A DNA stretch of 64,000 bases from Cohnella faecalis. GTDB lineage: Bacteria; Bacillota; Bacilli; Paenibacillales; Paenibacillaceae. This document shows, piece by piece, positions 20,534 through 29,561 of the stretch (the stretch's first letter is position 1; each line of letters begins with the position of its first letter). Below the pieces are notes generated by a model. That model was not told the origin of the DNA and searched no databases. It worked only from the letters and a program-made list of their open reading frames with translations. The DNA is taken from contig NZ_QXJM01000007.1 in assembly GCF_003570905.1 (NCBI RefSeq), positions 1-64,000 on the forward strand, given 5' to 3'. A program made the translations under genes and the position numbers.

Positions 20534-21018
20534 TCATGTTTCTCATTCATGTCAGGTTCTTCAATGCTTTTGAAATACTAGGCATCATCTTCAAATAAAA
20601 ATGAAAACGCTTAATAAATACAGACTTACTCTTATTATGAGAATAAATTTTAAATCCGGTCTCGTCCTCATATCGGATTTTATAGGCCATAGCTCCTATT
20701 GGACTATTTTTAACCGAATCAAAAGTGGAAATATATTGAAATCGATTACGCACATTCCAATTACCTGAATAGCATCGTTCTAATCGGATTTCCTTGTATT
20801 TTTCTGGGTTTAATGACTTTTCTGCGATTTCGAAGATTAAGACCAAGGTCGCAAACAACCCTGTCCAAATCCCTCTTCTTAAATCGGTACTCCCGGAGTA
20901 TGTCCATGTCGAATTCCGCGCGGTATGTTGAAAGTAACACCCGAGAGACAGAAATGGGGGAAGATGACGGGAAGATTGGAAGCCTCTCATAATTCAAGCT
21001 GGAAAGGTGATGAACGGG
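20534..21018. other. Intergenic stretch, no clear gene
   Basis: On the minus strand 20547-20990 is open for 147 codons. It has a tail rich in charged and aromatic residues, but no ribosome binding site, no recognisable family and a low-complexity start; a second minus-strand frame overlaps it. It could be a decayed gene. The promoter of the DesK/NarL pair should lie near 20930-21000. Confidence 0.45.
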
Positions 21019-21711
21019 ATGGCCATTCAGAGTGAGTTTGAACCGTATGTTCTTTTGGAGGAGCGAAACCGGATTGCGGAAGAAATCCACGATCGCATTT
21101 GTCCGCATCTGTTCGGCATCGCCTGCGCCGTCCATTCCGTCGAGGAGGACTGGAGCGGCATGACGGAGGAGCAGAAGCTGGGTCAGCTGCGGGAAATTCA
21201 AGAAGCGGCTGCTGCGGCTACTCGCGAGCTGCGCGCGACGATTTACGATTTGAGCTTGTCGGAGAAAGGCGGCGTGTCCTGGATTCATGGCGTCGAATCG
21301 CTGCTTGCCAGCCAGGCCAAGCTGAACGGCGTCCGAATTCGTTTCCGCACTGCCGACTCCGACCGCCGCCTGCCCATCCATCACCAGAAAGCTTTATACC
21401 GGACCATTGCCGAAGCGGTCGGCAATGCCATCCGGCACGGCGCGAGCAGCATCATCGATGTCAAGCTGACTCTCAGGCGCTGCTCGGTCACGCTTCGGAT
21501 CGCGGACAACGGAAAAGGATTCGACATGGACTCTCGGCCGCCAAGCAAGAAGGATTCGGGGTTCGGGCTTTACAACATGAAGGCACTCGCTTCTTCGCTG
21601 GGAGGAAATCTGCAGATCGACAGCAGCGTCGGGAGCGGAACGCGAATTGTCGTTCGGCTGCCGCTGGATCAAGCCCGCGATGAACGAGGTCAAACTTTGA
21701 AGAACGGGTGA
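21019..21711 (+). CDS. DesK/NarX-type sensor histidine kinase, soluble
   Basis: This short kinase (about 230 residues) has no membrane segment. The HisKA_3 dimerisation domain holds the phosphorylated His in LEERNRIAEEIHDRICPHLF. The ATPase domain shows AEAVGNAIRHGAS (N box), DNGKGFD (G1) and SGFGLYNMKALA (G2). The sensing part is almost absent, so the signal probably comes from a cytosolic ligand or partner. I chose ATG 21019 because AAAGGTGA is well spaced from it; GTG 21007 would add four residues. The next gene is its response regulator, 4 bases downstream. Placed directly before the EPS operon on the same strand, the pair may regulate it (inference). Confidence 0.9.
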   Translation: MAIQSEFEPYVLLEERNRIAEEIHDRICPHLFGIACAVHSVEEDWSGMTEEQKLGQLREIQEAAAAATRELRATIYDLSLSEKGGVSWIHGVESLLASQAKLNGVRIRFRTADSDRRLPIHHQKALYRTIAEAVGNAIRHGASSIIDVKLTLRRCSVTLRIADNGKGFDMDSRPPSKKDSGFGLYNMKALASSLGGNLQIDSSVGSGTRIVVRLPLDQARDERGQTLKNG

Positions 21712-21715
21712 TTGC

Positions 21716-22366
21716 ATGAAAATCGTCATTGTGGATGACCATCCTCTCGTTCGTAAAGGATTGTCGGCCGTATTGGCCAAAGAAGACGGGATCGAGCTGG
21801 CCGGCGAAGCGGAGACGATTCAGGAAGCGCTGGCGCTGATCGAGACAACAAAGCCGGATCTCGTAATCGTGGATATTCGGCTGGGCGGAGAGTCCGGCTA
21901 CGATCTGGTGCGGACGATCCGCCATCTTCCGTGTTATTTCATGATGCTGACTTCCTCCGCTTCGGAAGCGGACATCCGCAAAGCGGAGGAAAGCGGCGCC
22001 GACGGCTATGTTCTCAAGGATGCGCCGCCGGAGGAGCTGCTGCTTGCCGTCAGGATGATCGGCCGGGGGCGCAAATACTTCGACCAAAGCTTTCTGGACA
22101 CGCTGCTCCGCAAGGAAGCGGACGATCCGCTTGAGAAGCTTACTCCGAAGGAAAAAGAGGTGCTTAGCGCGCTCGGAGAAGGACTGTCCAACGGCGCGTT
22201 GGCGAAAAAGCTGGTTATCAGCGAATTTACGGTCAAGAAGCATGTAAGCCGTATTTTTCAAAAGCTGAATTTGAACGACCGTACGCAGGCGGCCCTGTTC
22301 GCTCAAGCGCAAGGAATGGGCGACTATTCGCCTCCGGACAAACGGGCGGACGGAAGCTCCGTTTAA
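21716..22366 (+). CDS. NarL/FixJ-family response regulator
   Basis: The 216-residue product has a receiver domain with the acidic pair in MKIVIVDDHPLVRKGL, phosphorylated Asp in PDLVIVDIRLGG and Lys in GYVLKDAPPEEL. The C-terminal LuxR-type helix-turn-helix is LTPKEKEVLSALGEGLSN ... TVKKHVSRIFQKLNLNDRTQ. The GGTGATTGC just before the ATG overlaps the end of the kinase gene, which fits translational coupling. The long hairpin downstream (22405-22457) may end this transcript before the EPS operon. Confidence 0.94.
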   Translation: MKIVIVDDHPLVRKGLSAVLAKEDGIELAGEAETIQEALALIETTKPDLVIVDIRLGGESGYDLVRTIRHLPCYFMMLTSSASEADIRKAEESGADGYVLKDAPPEELLLAVRMIGRGRKYFDQSFLDTLLRKEADDPLEKLTPKEKEVLSALGEGLSNGALAKKLVISEFTVKKHVSRIFQKLNLNDRTQAALFAQAQGMGDYSPPDKRADGSSV

Positions 22367-22404
22367 TCATCGCATGGTACGAAAGTGTAATATCAATAGC
22401 CACT

Positions 22405-22457
22405 AACGCGGCAGGGTGATGTGCTTCCGGAGAGGAAGCAAAATCATCCTGCCGCGT
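22405..22457 (+). terminator. Long stem-loop between regulator and EPS operon
   Basis: The outer stem ACGCGGCAGGGTGAT / ATCATCCTGCCGCGT encloses an inner stem TGCTTCC / GGAAGCA. It is followed by AATAGTTTTA, a weak T run. It could be a terminator for the two-component genes or a leader structure for the EPS operon. Further on, at 22543-22556, lies a near-palindrome (TCAGAA, AA, TTCTGA) that could be an operator; that is speculation. Confidence 0.6.
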
Positions 22458-22603
22458 AATAGTTTTAGGACACTCCGGCAACTTACAATTAAAACAGATA
22501 GAGACAGAGGGCAAGAAAAGGAATCGGCTGTCGAAATATTAATCAGAAAATTCTGACATTAATTAGCAGCTCTCCAAACAAATTCAGCATCGGAGGAAGC
22601 GGT

Positions 22604-23353
22604 TTGGAATTACAACGGTATTGGAGCGTCGTCCGGAAGAGGCTGTGGCTGATCGCGCTGATAGCGATTGTCAGCTGTACGGCCGTCGGTTATTACACCA
22701 GTCATTATGTGAGACCGGTCTACCAAGCTACGACGAAGCTGATGGTGTATCCGAACGAGACCTCCGACAAGACGGTGCCCGACGCCGGAGCCATCAATTC
22801 CAGCATTTTGCTGATCAAAACTTTCAAGCAACTGATTATGACGCCCCGAATTTTGGACAAGGTCGTTGCGGATTATCCCGACCTCCATACGACCAAAGGC
22901 GAGCTCGGCGCCAAAATCGGCATTACATCCGTAAGCGAGACGCAAATCATGACAGTCGTCGCCGCCGACGCCTCCTACGAGCGGGCAGCGAAGCTGGCGA
23001 ACGCCGTCTCCAAAGTATTTCAACAGGAAGTCCGCACGCTGATGCGTCTGGACAATGTGTCTGTCCTGAGCTGGGCCGACCCGTCGGATCGGCGGGAAAC
23101 GGCATCGTCCGGCACAACGAAGAACGTCATGATTGCATTCGTCCTGTCGCTGATGATCGGAACCGGCATCGCTTTTCTGCTCGATCATATCGACGATTCG
23201 GTCAAGGCTGAGCACGATGTACGCGTCAGATTGGGCATGTCTCTGCTGGCGGACGTTCCAAAAATAAGAAGACGGGATTTGGCCGGCCCCGACGATCGCG
23301 ACAAGACGGCGTACAGGGCGAGGAGGGAGAAAAATGTCACGTTGGATGCGTAA
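22604..23353 (+). CDS. Wzz/YveK-type EPS chain-length regulator
   Basis: This is a membrane activator of the tyrosine kinase encoded next, in the BY-kinase arrangement of Firmicutes (as in CapA/YwqC). It is about 249 residues long with a helix near the start (RLWLIALIAIVSCTAVGYYT), an extracytoplasmic Wzz domain (PVYQATTKLMVYPNE ... LDNVSVLSWADP) and a second helix (VMIAFVLSLMIGTGIAFLLDH). The start is TTG 22604, supported by GGAGGA seven bases upstream. It overlaps the kinase gene by 20 bases. It opens the EPS operon that continues to about 40171. Confidence 0.88.
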   Translation: MELQRYWSVVRKRLWLIALIAIVSCTAVGYYTSHYVRPVYQATTKLMVYPNETSDKTVPDAGAINSSILLIKTFKQLIMTPRILDKVVADYPDLHTTKGELGAKIGITSVSETQIMTVVAADASYERAAKLANAVSKVFQQEVRTLMRLDNVSVLSWADPSDRRETASSGTTKNVMIAFVLSLMIGTGIAFLLDHIDDSVKAEHDVRVRLGMSLLADVPKIRRRDLAGPDDRDKTAYRARREKNVTLDA

Positions 23354-23978
23354 GCGAGGCCGGATTGCCGGAACGAATCCGAAGTCGGACGTCGCCGAAT
23401 CGTACCGCAGACTGAGAACAGGCATCGAGCTGTCCAATCGGGATGGCAAGGTGAAGACGATCGCGATCGCGTCCGCCGAGCCCGGCGAAGGAAAAAGCAC
23501 GACATCCGCCAATATCGCGATCGCTTACGCCCAGGCCAATCGTAGGGTGCTGCTGCTGGATTCGGATTTGCGCGAGCCCGATCAACACCGGATTTTCGAG
23601 CTGCAGAACGACAAGGGACTAAGCACGGCGCTTGCCGGGCGCGCCGGAATCGGCGAAGTGCTCCAGCAGACGGAATTCGCCAATCTTCACGTTATCTGCT
23701 CCGGTCCGATTCCACTCAATCCGTCCGAATTGCTGGAGTCGGAAGCGATGAACGTTTTGCTCGAAGAAGCGAAAACAAGCTTTGACATCGTCATTCTCGA
23801 TACGCCGGCGATGACGGTCGCTGCGGATGCGCTGATCGTGGCCGACAAATGCGATGGCGCTGTGCTCGTTATTCGGCGAGGCAAGACGAAGCTCGAGGCG
23901 GCCGCCAGAGCGAAGGAAACGCTGGAATCCGGCCGGGCGCGAATAGTCGGCGCGGTATTCAATCGGATCGGCCGCTAA
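23334..23978 (+). CDS. CpsD/CapB-type bacterial tyrosine kinase
   Basis: The 214-residue product autophosphorylates on tyrosine and, with its membrane activator, controls polymer length and export. Walker A is SAEPGEGKSTTSANIA, Walker A' is RRVLLLDSDLREPDQ and Walker B is FDIVILDTPA. The N-terminal AESYRRLRTGIEL is the usual oligomerisation helix. The tail ends at FNRIGR without the usual tyrosine cluster, so the autophosphorylation sites may be elsewhere or absent. A 170-base gap to galU follows; I see no gene or known riboswitch in it. Confidence 0.9.
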   Translation: MSRWMRKRGRIAGTNPKSDVAESYRRLRTGIELSNRDGKVKTIAIASAEPGEGKSTTSANIAIAYAQANRRVLLLDSDLREPDQHRIFELQNDKGLSTALAGRAGIGEVLQQTEFANLHVICSGPIPLNPSELLESEAMNVLLEEAKTSFDIVILDTPAMTVAADALIVADKCDGAVLVIRRGKTKLEAAARAKETLESGRARIVGAVFNRIGR

Positions 23979-24148
23979 TCTGTACATCGATCCCGCAAGG
24001 GAAGGAAATGTCTCCTGCTCCTTTATCACCGGAGGCACTCGGCTATGCTGTGGGTCAACTGACCTTAGACGTTAATCGTCAAGGGTGTAGCGTGAGGTTG
24101 GGTTCGATGCCCTTTGCAATGTAAAGATAACGGATGGGGTGAGAGCGC

Positions 24149-25048
24149 ATGAAAAAAGTGAGAAAAGCGATTATTCCCGCGGCCGGACTGGGCACTCGGT
24201 TTCTGCCCGCCACCAAGGCGATGCCGAAAGAAATGCTGCCGATCGTCGACAAGCCGACGATTCAGTACATCGTGGAAGAAGCGATCGAATCCGGAATCGA
24301 AGATATTATCGTCGTTACGGGCAAAGGAAAACGGGCGATCGAAGATCACTTTGACATCGCCTTCGAGCTGGAGCACACGCTGGAGGAGAAAGGGAAATTC
24401 GACATTTTGCGCAAAGTTCAGCAGTCGTCCAACGTCGAGATTCACTACATTCGGCAAAAAGAGGCCAAAGGCTTGGGACATGCCGTATGGTGCGCACGCA
24501 GCTTCATCGGCAACGAGCCGTTCGCGGTGCTGCTGGGCGATGACATCGTGCAATCCGATACGCCGTGCACACGGCAGCTGATCGAACAGTACGAGCAGAC
24601 CGGCAAATCGGTCATCGGCGTTCAAGCCGTCGGCACGGATCAGACGAACCGTTACGGCATATTGGATCCGATCGAGAAGCGCGGAAGGCTTTACAAGGTT
24701 AACCGATTTGTGGAGAAGCCACCGCAGGGGCAGGCTCCGTCCAACCTGGCTATCATGGGCCGCTACGTGCTGACTCCCGAAATTTTCGAATACTTGGGCA
24801 GGCATGAGATAGGGGCGGGCGGCGAGATTCAACTGACCGATGCGATCCAGAAGCTGAACGAAGACCTTGGCGTATACGCGTACGACTTCGAAGGCATGCG
24901 CTACGATGTCGGAGAGAAGCTCGGATACATTATGACGACGGTCGATTTCGCGCTGCGCAACGATGAGCTTAAATTCCGTCTAATGGACCAGCTGGAGCAG
25001 CTGCTCTGGCGGGAGAAAGTGAGTGGACGCCATGGCCCTGCGGTATGA
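24149..25048 (+). CDS. galU: UTP-glucose-1-phosphate uridylyltransferase
   Basis: This enzyme makes UDP-glucose from glucose-1-phosphate and UTP. The 299-residue product has the nucleotide-binding start [20 protein letters not shown], the catalytic-site [10 protein letters not shown], and AVLLGDDIV and VEKPP motifs, all typical of bacterial GalU. Preceded by GGGGTGAGAGCGC. UDP-glucose made here feeds the UDP-glucose dehydrogenase further on and the first sugar transfers. Its end overlaps the initiating transferase gene by 26 bases. Confidence 0.95.
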   Translation: MKKVRKAIIPAAGLGTRFLPATKAMPKEMLPIVDKPTIQYIVEEAIESGIEDIIVVTGKGKRAIEDHFDIAFELEHTLEEKGKFDILRKVQQSSNVEIHYIRQKEAKGLGHAVWCARSFIGNEPFAVLLGDDIVQSDTPCTRQLIEQYEQTGKSVIGVQAVGTDQTNRYGILDPIEKRGRLYKVNRFVEKPPQGQAPSNLAIMGRYVLTPEIFEYLGRHEIGAGGEIQLTDAIQKLNEDLGVYAYDFEGMRYDVGEKLGYIMTTVDFALRNDELKFRLMDQLEQLLWREKVSGRHGPAV

Positions 25049-25724
25049 TCGGGAAGTTGTCGCGAGGATGGTAGAGTTCGAGGCGAAGCGGCTTGCGGCG
25101 CAAAGCGGCAGCCATCGAACCTTCTATGCGCCCGCCAAACGGGCGATGGACTTCATGGGCGCCCTGTGCGGGCTTATCTTGCTCTCTCCGGTATTTGCCG
25201 TCGTCGCTGCGCTTGTCAAGCTGGAAGCTCCGAGGGCTCCCGTCTTGTTCTATCAAACCCGTATCGGCAAGCATGCGAAACCGTTCAGGATGATCAAGTT
25301 CCGCTCGATGGTGCCGGATGCGGAGCAGAAGCTCGGAGAGCTGCTGGGCAAGAACGAGATTAAAGGCGCGATGTTCAAAATGAAAGAGGACCCGCGCATT
25401 ACCCGTATCGGGAAGTTCATCCGGAAGACGAGCATCGACGAGCTCCCGCAGCTCATCAACGTTCTGAAAGGCGAAATGTCGCTGGTCGGCCCACGGCCGC
25501 CGCTGCCGAGGGAGGTGGCGCAATACTCAGAGTACGACAAGCTTCGGCTGACGGTTAATTCGGGCTGCACGGGGTTGTGGCAGGTCAACGGCCGCAATCG
25601 TCTCAGCTTTGAACAGATGGTGGAGCTTGATCTGGAATATATCCGGCAAAGAAGCATTCGGGGGGATTTGAAGATTATTTTCCGGACCTTCAAGCTGCTG
25701 CTTGGAGCCAAAGACGCTTTTTAA
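25023..25724 (+). CDS. Undecaprenyl-phosphate sugar-1-phosphate transferase
   Basis: This polyprenyl-phosphate sugar phosphotransferase loads the first sugar phosphate onto the lipid carrier. It is a short member (233 residues) with one membrane helix ([21 protein letters not shown]) and the catalytic domain: [38 protein letters not shown] and [13 protein letters not shown]. The family's cytosolic N-terminal helices are absent, as in WecP/PglC-like short forms. GTG 25023 or ATG 25032 could start it. It overlaps galU. The donor sugar cannot be told from sequence. Confidence 0.92.
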   Translation: MDAMALRYDREVVARMVEFEAKRLAAQSGSHRTFYAPAKRAMDFMGALCGLILLSPVFAVVAALVKLEAPRAPVLFYQTRIGKHAKPFRMIKFRSMVPDAEQKLGELLGKNEIKGAMFKMKEDPRITRIGKFIRKTSIDELPQLINVLKGEMSLVGPRPPLPREVAQYSEYDKLRLTVNSGCTGLWQVNGRNRLSFEQMVELDLEYIRQRSIRGDLKIIFRTFKLLLGAKDAF

Positions 25725-25742
25725 CCGATGGGGTGGCGACAG

Positions 25743-26995
25743 ATGAACAAAATTGTGTTTATTACGAACAGGCTGCCTTTCCCCGGCACGGACGGACGCA
25801 AAAATATGCTGCTGCAATATATCCGGCATATGAAAGAGATTTATCCCGAAAGCGAGATCGTCAATTTGTCGTTCGTGGACGAACCGAAGGATCTGGAGCA
25901 CCGGCCGAAGGAGATCGGCCGGCTCATACGGCTGAGCCTTCCGGGCATGGCCGAGAAGATTTACAACATTTTCGTTCATTCGTTGATCCGGCGAAGATGG
26001 CCGCTGCAGGTATCCGTTTATTACAGCCGGAAGACGCATCGGCAAATCCGGGACTTCATACGGAAGGAAAGTCCGGACTTCGTGATGTACGACATGGTAA
26101 GGGTGGCGGAATATTGGTCGGACGGCAAGGGCAGGAAGGTGCTTAGCTACGACGATCTGCTGTCGCTGCGTTATCGGCGCCAGCTCGATTGGTTCCAGTA
26201 CATTCCGTCCGTGCTCGGAGGCTTCTCGAACAAGCTTCCTCGCAGCCTGAAGCGTTTTGCGGATTTGAAGTTCGTGCAAAAATGGCTGATCGCCTTTGAA
26301 AGCGGGATGCTCGCCCGCTATGAAAAAAAGGTGGCTCCCCTCTTCGATCATTTAATCTTTACTTCCCCTGCCGAAGCTCACCATTTCCGGAAAGCGACCC
26401 GTCACGAGTCCTGCCACGGCATACCGATGAAAGTCGAGCCTGACGCGCAACCGAAAGGCTCGCGCCGGTACGACAAAAACAAGCTCGTGTTTGTGGGCAA
26501 GATGGACATTCCGCACAACAGCTCCGCCGCCGTTTATTTCTGCGAGCGGATCTGGCCCAAATCAAGCGCCAGATGCCGGCAGCCGTCTTCTATATCGTCG
26601 GCAAAAGCCCGACCGCCGAAGTGCGGCGCCTGCAGGACGAATATCCGGGCGTCGTCGTGACCGGCGAAGTGGACGACGTCAAACGGGTCGTCAGCGACTC
26701 CGCTTTGATGATTGCGCCGCTGCTGTTCGGCACCGGCATTAAGACGAAAATTTTGGAGGCGATGTCCTGGGGGGTGCCGGTCGTGACCAACCGGATCGGG
26801 AGCGAGGGGCTGGACGCGAATCATGGGGAGGAGTTGTTCGTCTGCGACTCGGAGGAGGAGATGGTGCGGGACGTGCTGCTCCTGATGGGAGACCGGGAGA
26901 CGAACGACAGCATATCGGGCAATTCCATCCGATATGTGACCCGCCGGTTCAGCGGCTCCGCCACCCGCCAAAATATGGAGCTGATCTTATCCTAG
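25743..26995 (+). pseudogene. Glycosyltransferase (GT4-like), one frameshift
   Basis: The first part (MNKIVFITNRLPFPGTDGRK) is a GT-B N-terminal domain. The frame breaks near 26556: CCC reads where CCCC would give CERIWPQIKRQMPAAVFYIV and rejoin the C-terminal domain (GKSPTAEVRRLQ, APLLFGTGIKTKILEAMSWG, VVTNRIGSEGLD), the nucleotide-sugar binding part of family 4. The single missing C in a C run suggests sequencing error, giving a real protein of about 417 residues. ATG 25743 follows GGGGTGG. The product would add a sugar to the lipid-linked EPS unit. Confidence 0.82.
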
Positions 26996-27084
26996 AGGCC
27001 GAACGCGCAGAGCCGATAGACGTCGTACGCACGGCGATCGTCGCCCTGTTTCTGTTCTCGCTGGCAGTCATTACCTACGACAGC

Positions 27085-28335
27085 TTGCCGTACTTTCATT
27101 TTTCGGTCTATCGCCCGCTTGCCATGTTTCCGATGTTTGCCGCCTCGCTGCTGCTTTTCTTTACAGGATTCCGTTTCCGCCCGGGGGACACGCTGCTGCT
27201 CATTTTCGCGGCGTACAGCATCGGGCATTCGCTGCTGGCGTCCGTCGGCTACGGGGAGACCGGCAGCAGCGTCAAGCACGCGATCACCTTGCTGTTCGGA
27301 CTGTCGATGTACCGGGTGTCCGTCTACATCGCCGAACAGTCCAAGCTGGATCCCGCGCTGCGAAGACAGATCGTCCTCAGCCTGCTGATCGGCCTCGTCC
27401 CGCCGCTGGCGGTCGGACTGCTGCAGATGTTGGACGCCTATGTGCTCCACAGCGGCTTGTCTGGTACGCTGACGGCGCTTTTCTCGGAGAAGGTGTATCG
27501 CGGGCGGATTCAAATGCTGTCGGGGGAGCCTTCGTGGGCCGGCATTCATCTGCTGAGCGGAGGGCTGCTGCTGCTCTATCTGTACAAGGAAGGTTACCGG
27601 AAGCTGACGCTCGTCCCGCTAATCGGCACCGCGCTGCTGCTGGTGCTGTCGTTCTCGGCATACGCCTACAGCGTATTGCTGACCGCGCTGCTGATCTATG
27701 TCCTTATCGCGAACAGGCATCGCGGCCGAATGTTTCTCGCGCTCGCCGGGATCGTTCTGGTTGTCGCGGTAGGCGTACCCTTTTTGCTGGAGACGCTGAG
27801 CGTCAGCGGCTATTTTACGGACCGGTTTCAATTCGACTTCGGCCATTTAATCCGGGCGGACAACTCCTTTTTTATTCGTGTCGTTTTTCCGGCCATCGGC
27901 ATGATGGAGTTTGCGCATCATCCGATATTCGGCGTCGGAGGCGGATTTTATTATCGGGAGTTCGCAGACCTGCTCGTTCGGCATTTTGAATACGGCCTTA
28001 AATTCACCGAAGTAAGCAACCTTGTTAACGATCATCCGGAAATGGCGACATCGCGCAATTTATGGTCCAAGCTGTTCGCGGAGGAAGGGCTCGTCGGCGC
28101 TTTTTTGTTCCTCGGGTTCATGGTCGCGGCGTTTCGAAGCTCGCGCGGCAGCGTTTACGCTCAATTCGCATATGCCTTATGCGTTGCGCTAGTCATGAAT
28201 TTCGATTCCTATTCCTTTGTGAACTTCTGGCTGCTGATCGGATGGATCCGGGGCGGATTTTTCGAAGATCGGCCGGCCGTCCGGGCAGCCGAATGGGATA
28301 CGCAGAACGGGAGGGAGTTGAGACGTACCGCATGA
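27085..28335 (+). CDS. O-antigen/EPS polymerase-like membrane protein
   Basis: The protein has about ten membrane helices and the large loop near the C-terminus (GVGGGFYYREFADLLVRHFE ... NDHPEMATSRNLWS) seen in Wzy/RfaL-like polymerases, which join repeat units outside the membrane. No ATG, GTG or TTG opens the frame before the TTG at 27085, which would cut the first helix (TAIVALFLFSLAVITYD). The frame is open well upstream without a start, so an undetected indel near 26975-27000 probably hides the true start. The stop overlaps the next glycosyltransferase start (ATGA). Confidence 0.75.
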   Translation: MPYFHFSVYRPLAMFPMFAASLLLFFTGFRFRPGDTLLLIFAAYSIGHSLLASVGYGETGSSVKHAITLLFGLSMYRVSVYIAEQSKLDPALRRQIVLSLLIGLVPPLAVGLLQMLDAYVLHSGLSGTLTALFSEKVYRGRIQMLSGEPSWAGIHLLSGGLLLLYLYKEGYRKLTLVPLIGTALLLVLSFSAYAYSVLLTALLIYVLIANRHRGRMFLALAGIVLVVAVGVPFLLETLSVSGYFTDRFQFDFGHLIRADNSFFIRVVFPAIGMMEFAHHPIFGVGGGFYYREFADLLVRHFEYGLKFTEVSNLVNDHPEMATSRNLWSKLFAEEGLVGAFLFLGFMVAAFRSSRGSVYAQFAYALCVALVMNFDSYSFVNFWLLIGWIRGGFFEDRPAVRAAEWDTQNGRELRRTA

Positions 28336-29561
28336 AAATCGTCATTATGAACAGTTTGTATACGCCGCACATTATCGGCGGGGCTGAGATTTCCACGCAA
28401 ATATTGGCGGAAGCGCTCGTCTCCGCAGCGGATGTGCATGTCATCACGCTGGGAGGACAGAAGCGGACGGACGGCGTCTTGGAAGAGAAGATTGGCGGCG
28501 TTACCGTGCATCGGCTGCCGCACAACAATTTGTACTGGATCGGCGAAGCGAAGCGGCGGCGCGGAGTGCTGGCAAAGACGGCCCGCAGGCTGGTCGATCT
28601 GTACAATCCCTGGCAGATCGGGGCCGTGAAGGAACGGCTGGAAGCGATCCGGCCGGATCTGATTCATACGCAAAATTTGTCCGGCTTCGGCGCCGCCGTC
28701 TGGACGGCCGCCGCTTCGCTCGGCGTTCCGATCGTGCATACGCTGCGTGATTACTCGCTGCTCTCGCCGGTTAGCTCGCCGATCTCGAATCCGGCGCTGT
28801 CGCGGCTGTACGCGCTGACCTCCGGCGGCTTCAGCAGTCGGGTAGCGGCGGTTGTCGGCATTTCGTCGCATATTTTGAAGCGCCATACGGACGCGGGTCT
28901 GTTCCGGGGAGCGGCGAGGCATGTTATCCCGAATGCGGTGGTGGGGAAGATCGCGGCAAGCGGCGGCAAAGAGTTCGACCGCAAGCCGCTCCGCATCGGC
29001 TACTTCGGACGAATCGAGCCGGAGAAAGGCGTTCCCGAGCTGATCGAAGCGGTGCTGTCGCTTCCCGAAGCCGTCGTGGAACAGGCGATAATCTGCGGGG
29101 AAGGGAGTCTGAGGGCGAAGCTGGCGGACAGCTGCCGACATGACGGCCGCATCTTTTTCACCGGTCAAGTCAAACCGGCGGAAGCCCGCAGCATGATGGC
29201 GCAGGCGGATGTCAATTTCGTCCCCTCCGTCTGGGAGGAGCCGTTCGGACGAGTCATCATCGAGTCCTATCAGGTCGGCACGCCGGTGTACGCTTCCGAA
29301 GTAGGAGGCATTCCCGATGCCGTCTGGAACCCGGACGAATTTTTGTTCCCGCCTGGGAGCGTTGCCGCCATCCGGAACAAAATAGTGGCGTTTCACGCGC
29401 TGTCCGGCGACGAGAAGAGACGGATTCAGGCGTCATGCTTGGAGCATTGCGGCAAGTTCACTCAGACTTCGCTTCTTGAGAAGCATCTGGATTTGTACGC
29501 CCGGACGCTGATTTCCGGAAGCGATTATGCGGCCGAGGCCGCTTACGGGCAGGTGCATTAG
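28332..29561 (+). CDS. Glycosyltransferase family 4
   Basis: The 409-residue GT-B enzyme begins MKIVIMNSLYTPHIIGGAEI, typical of family 4. The C-terminal domain contains RIGYFGRIEPEKGVPELIEA, IICGEGSLRAKL, VNFVPSVWEEPFGRVIIESY (the EX7E block) and YASEVGGIPDAV. It transfers a sugar from a nucleotide donor to the growing EPS lipid intermediate on the cytosolic face. ATG 28332 overlaps the polymerase stop, and the next gene follows immediately with no gap. Confidence 0.93.
   Translation: MKIVIMNSLYTPHIIGGAEISTQILAEALVSAADVHVITLGGQKRTDGVLEEKIGGVTVHRLPHNNLYWIGEAKRRRGVLAKTARRLVDLYNPWQIGAVKERLEAIRPDLIHTQNLSGFGAAVWTAAASLGVPIVHTLRDYSLLSPVSSPISNPALSRLYALTSGGFSSRVAAVVGISSHILKRHTDAGLFRGAARHVIPNAVVGKIAASGGKEFDRKPLRIGYFGRIEPEKGVPELIEAVLSLPEAVVEQAIICGEGSLRAKLADSCRHDGRIFFTGQVKPAEARSMMAQADVNFVPSVWEEPFGRVIIESYQVGTPVYASEVGGIPDAVWNPDEFLFPPGSVAAIRNKIVAFHALSGDEKRRIQASCLEHCGKFTQTSLLEKHLDLYARTLISGSDYAAEAAYGQVH

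Noticed and set aside
20547..20990. Minus-strand open frame of 147 codons
   Set aside because: There is no ribosome binding site, no recognisable domain and a second overlapping frame. It may be decayed DNA, so I left it as part of an intergenic note.
23979..24148. Possible riboswitch or leader RNA before galU
   Set aside because: The stretch has some pairing but I could not match it to a known riboswitch class; no convincing terminator or anti-terminator is visible.
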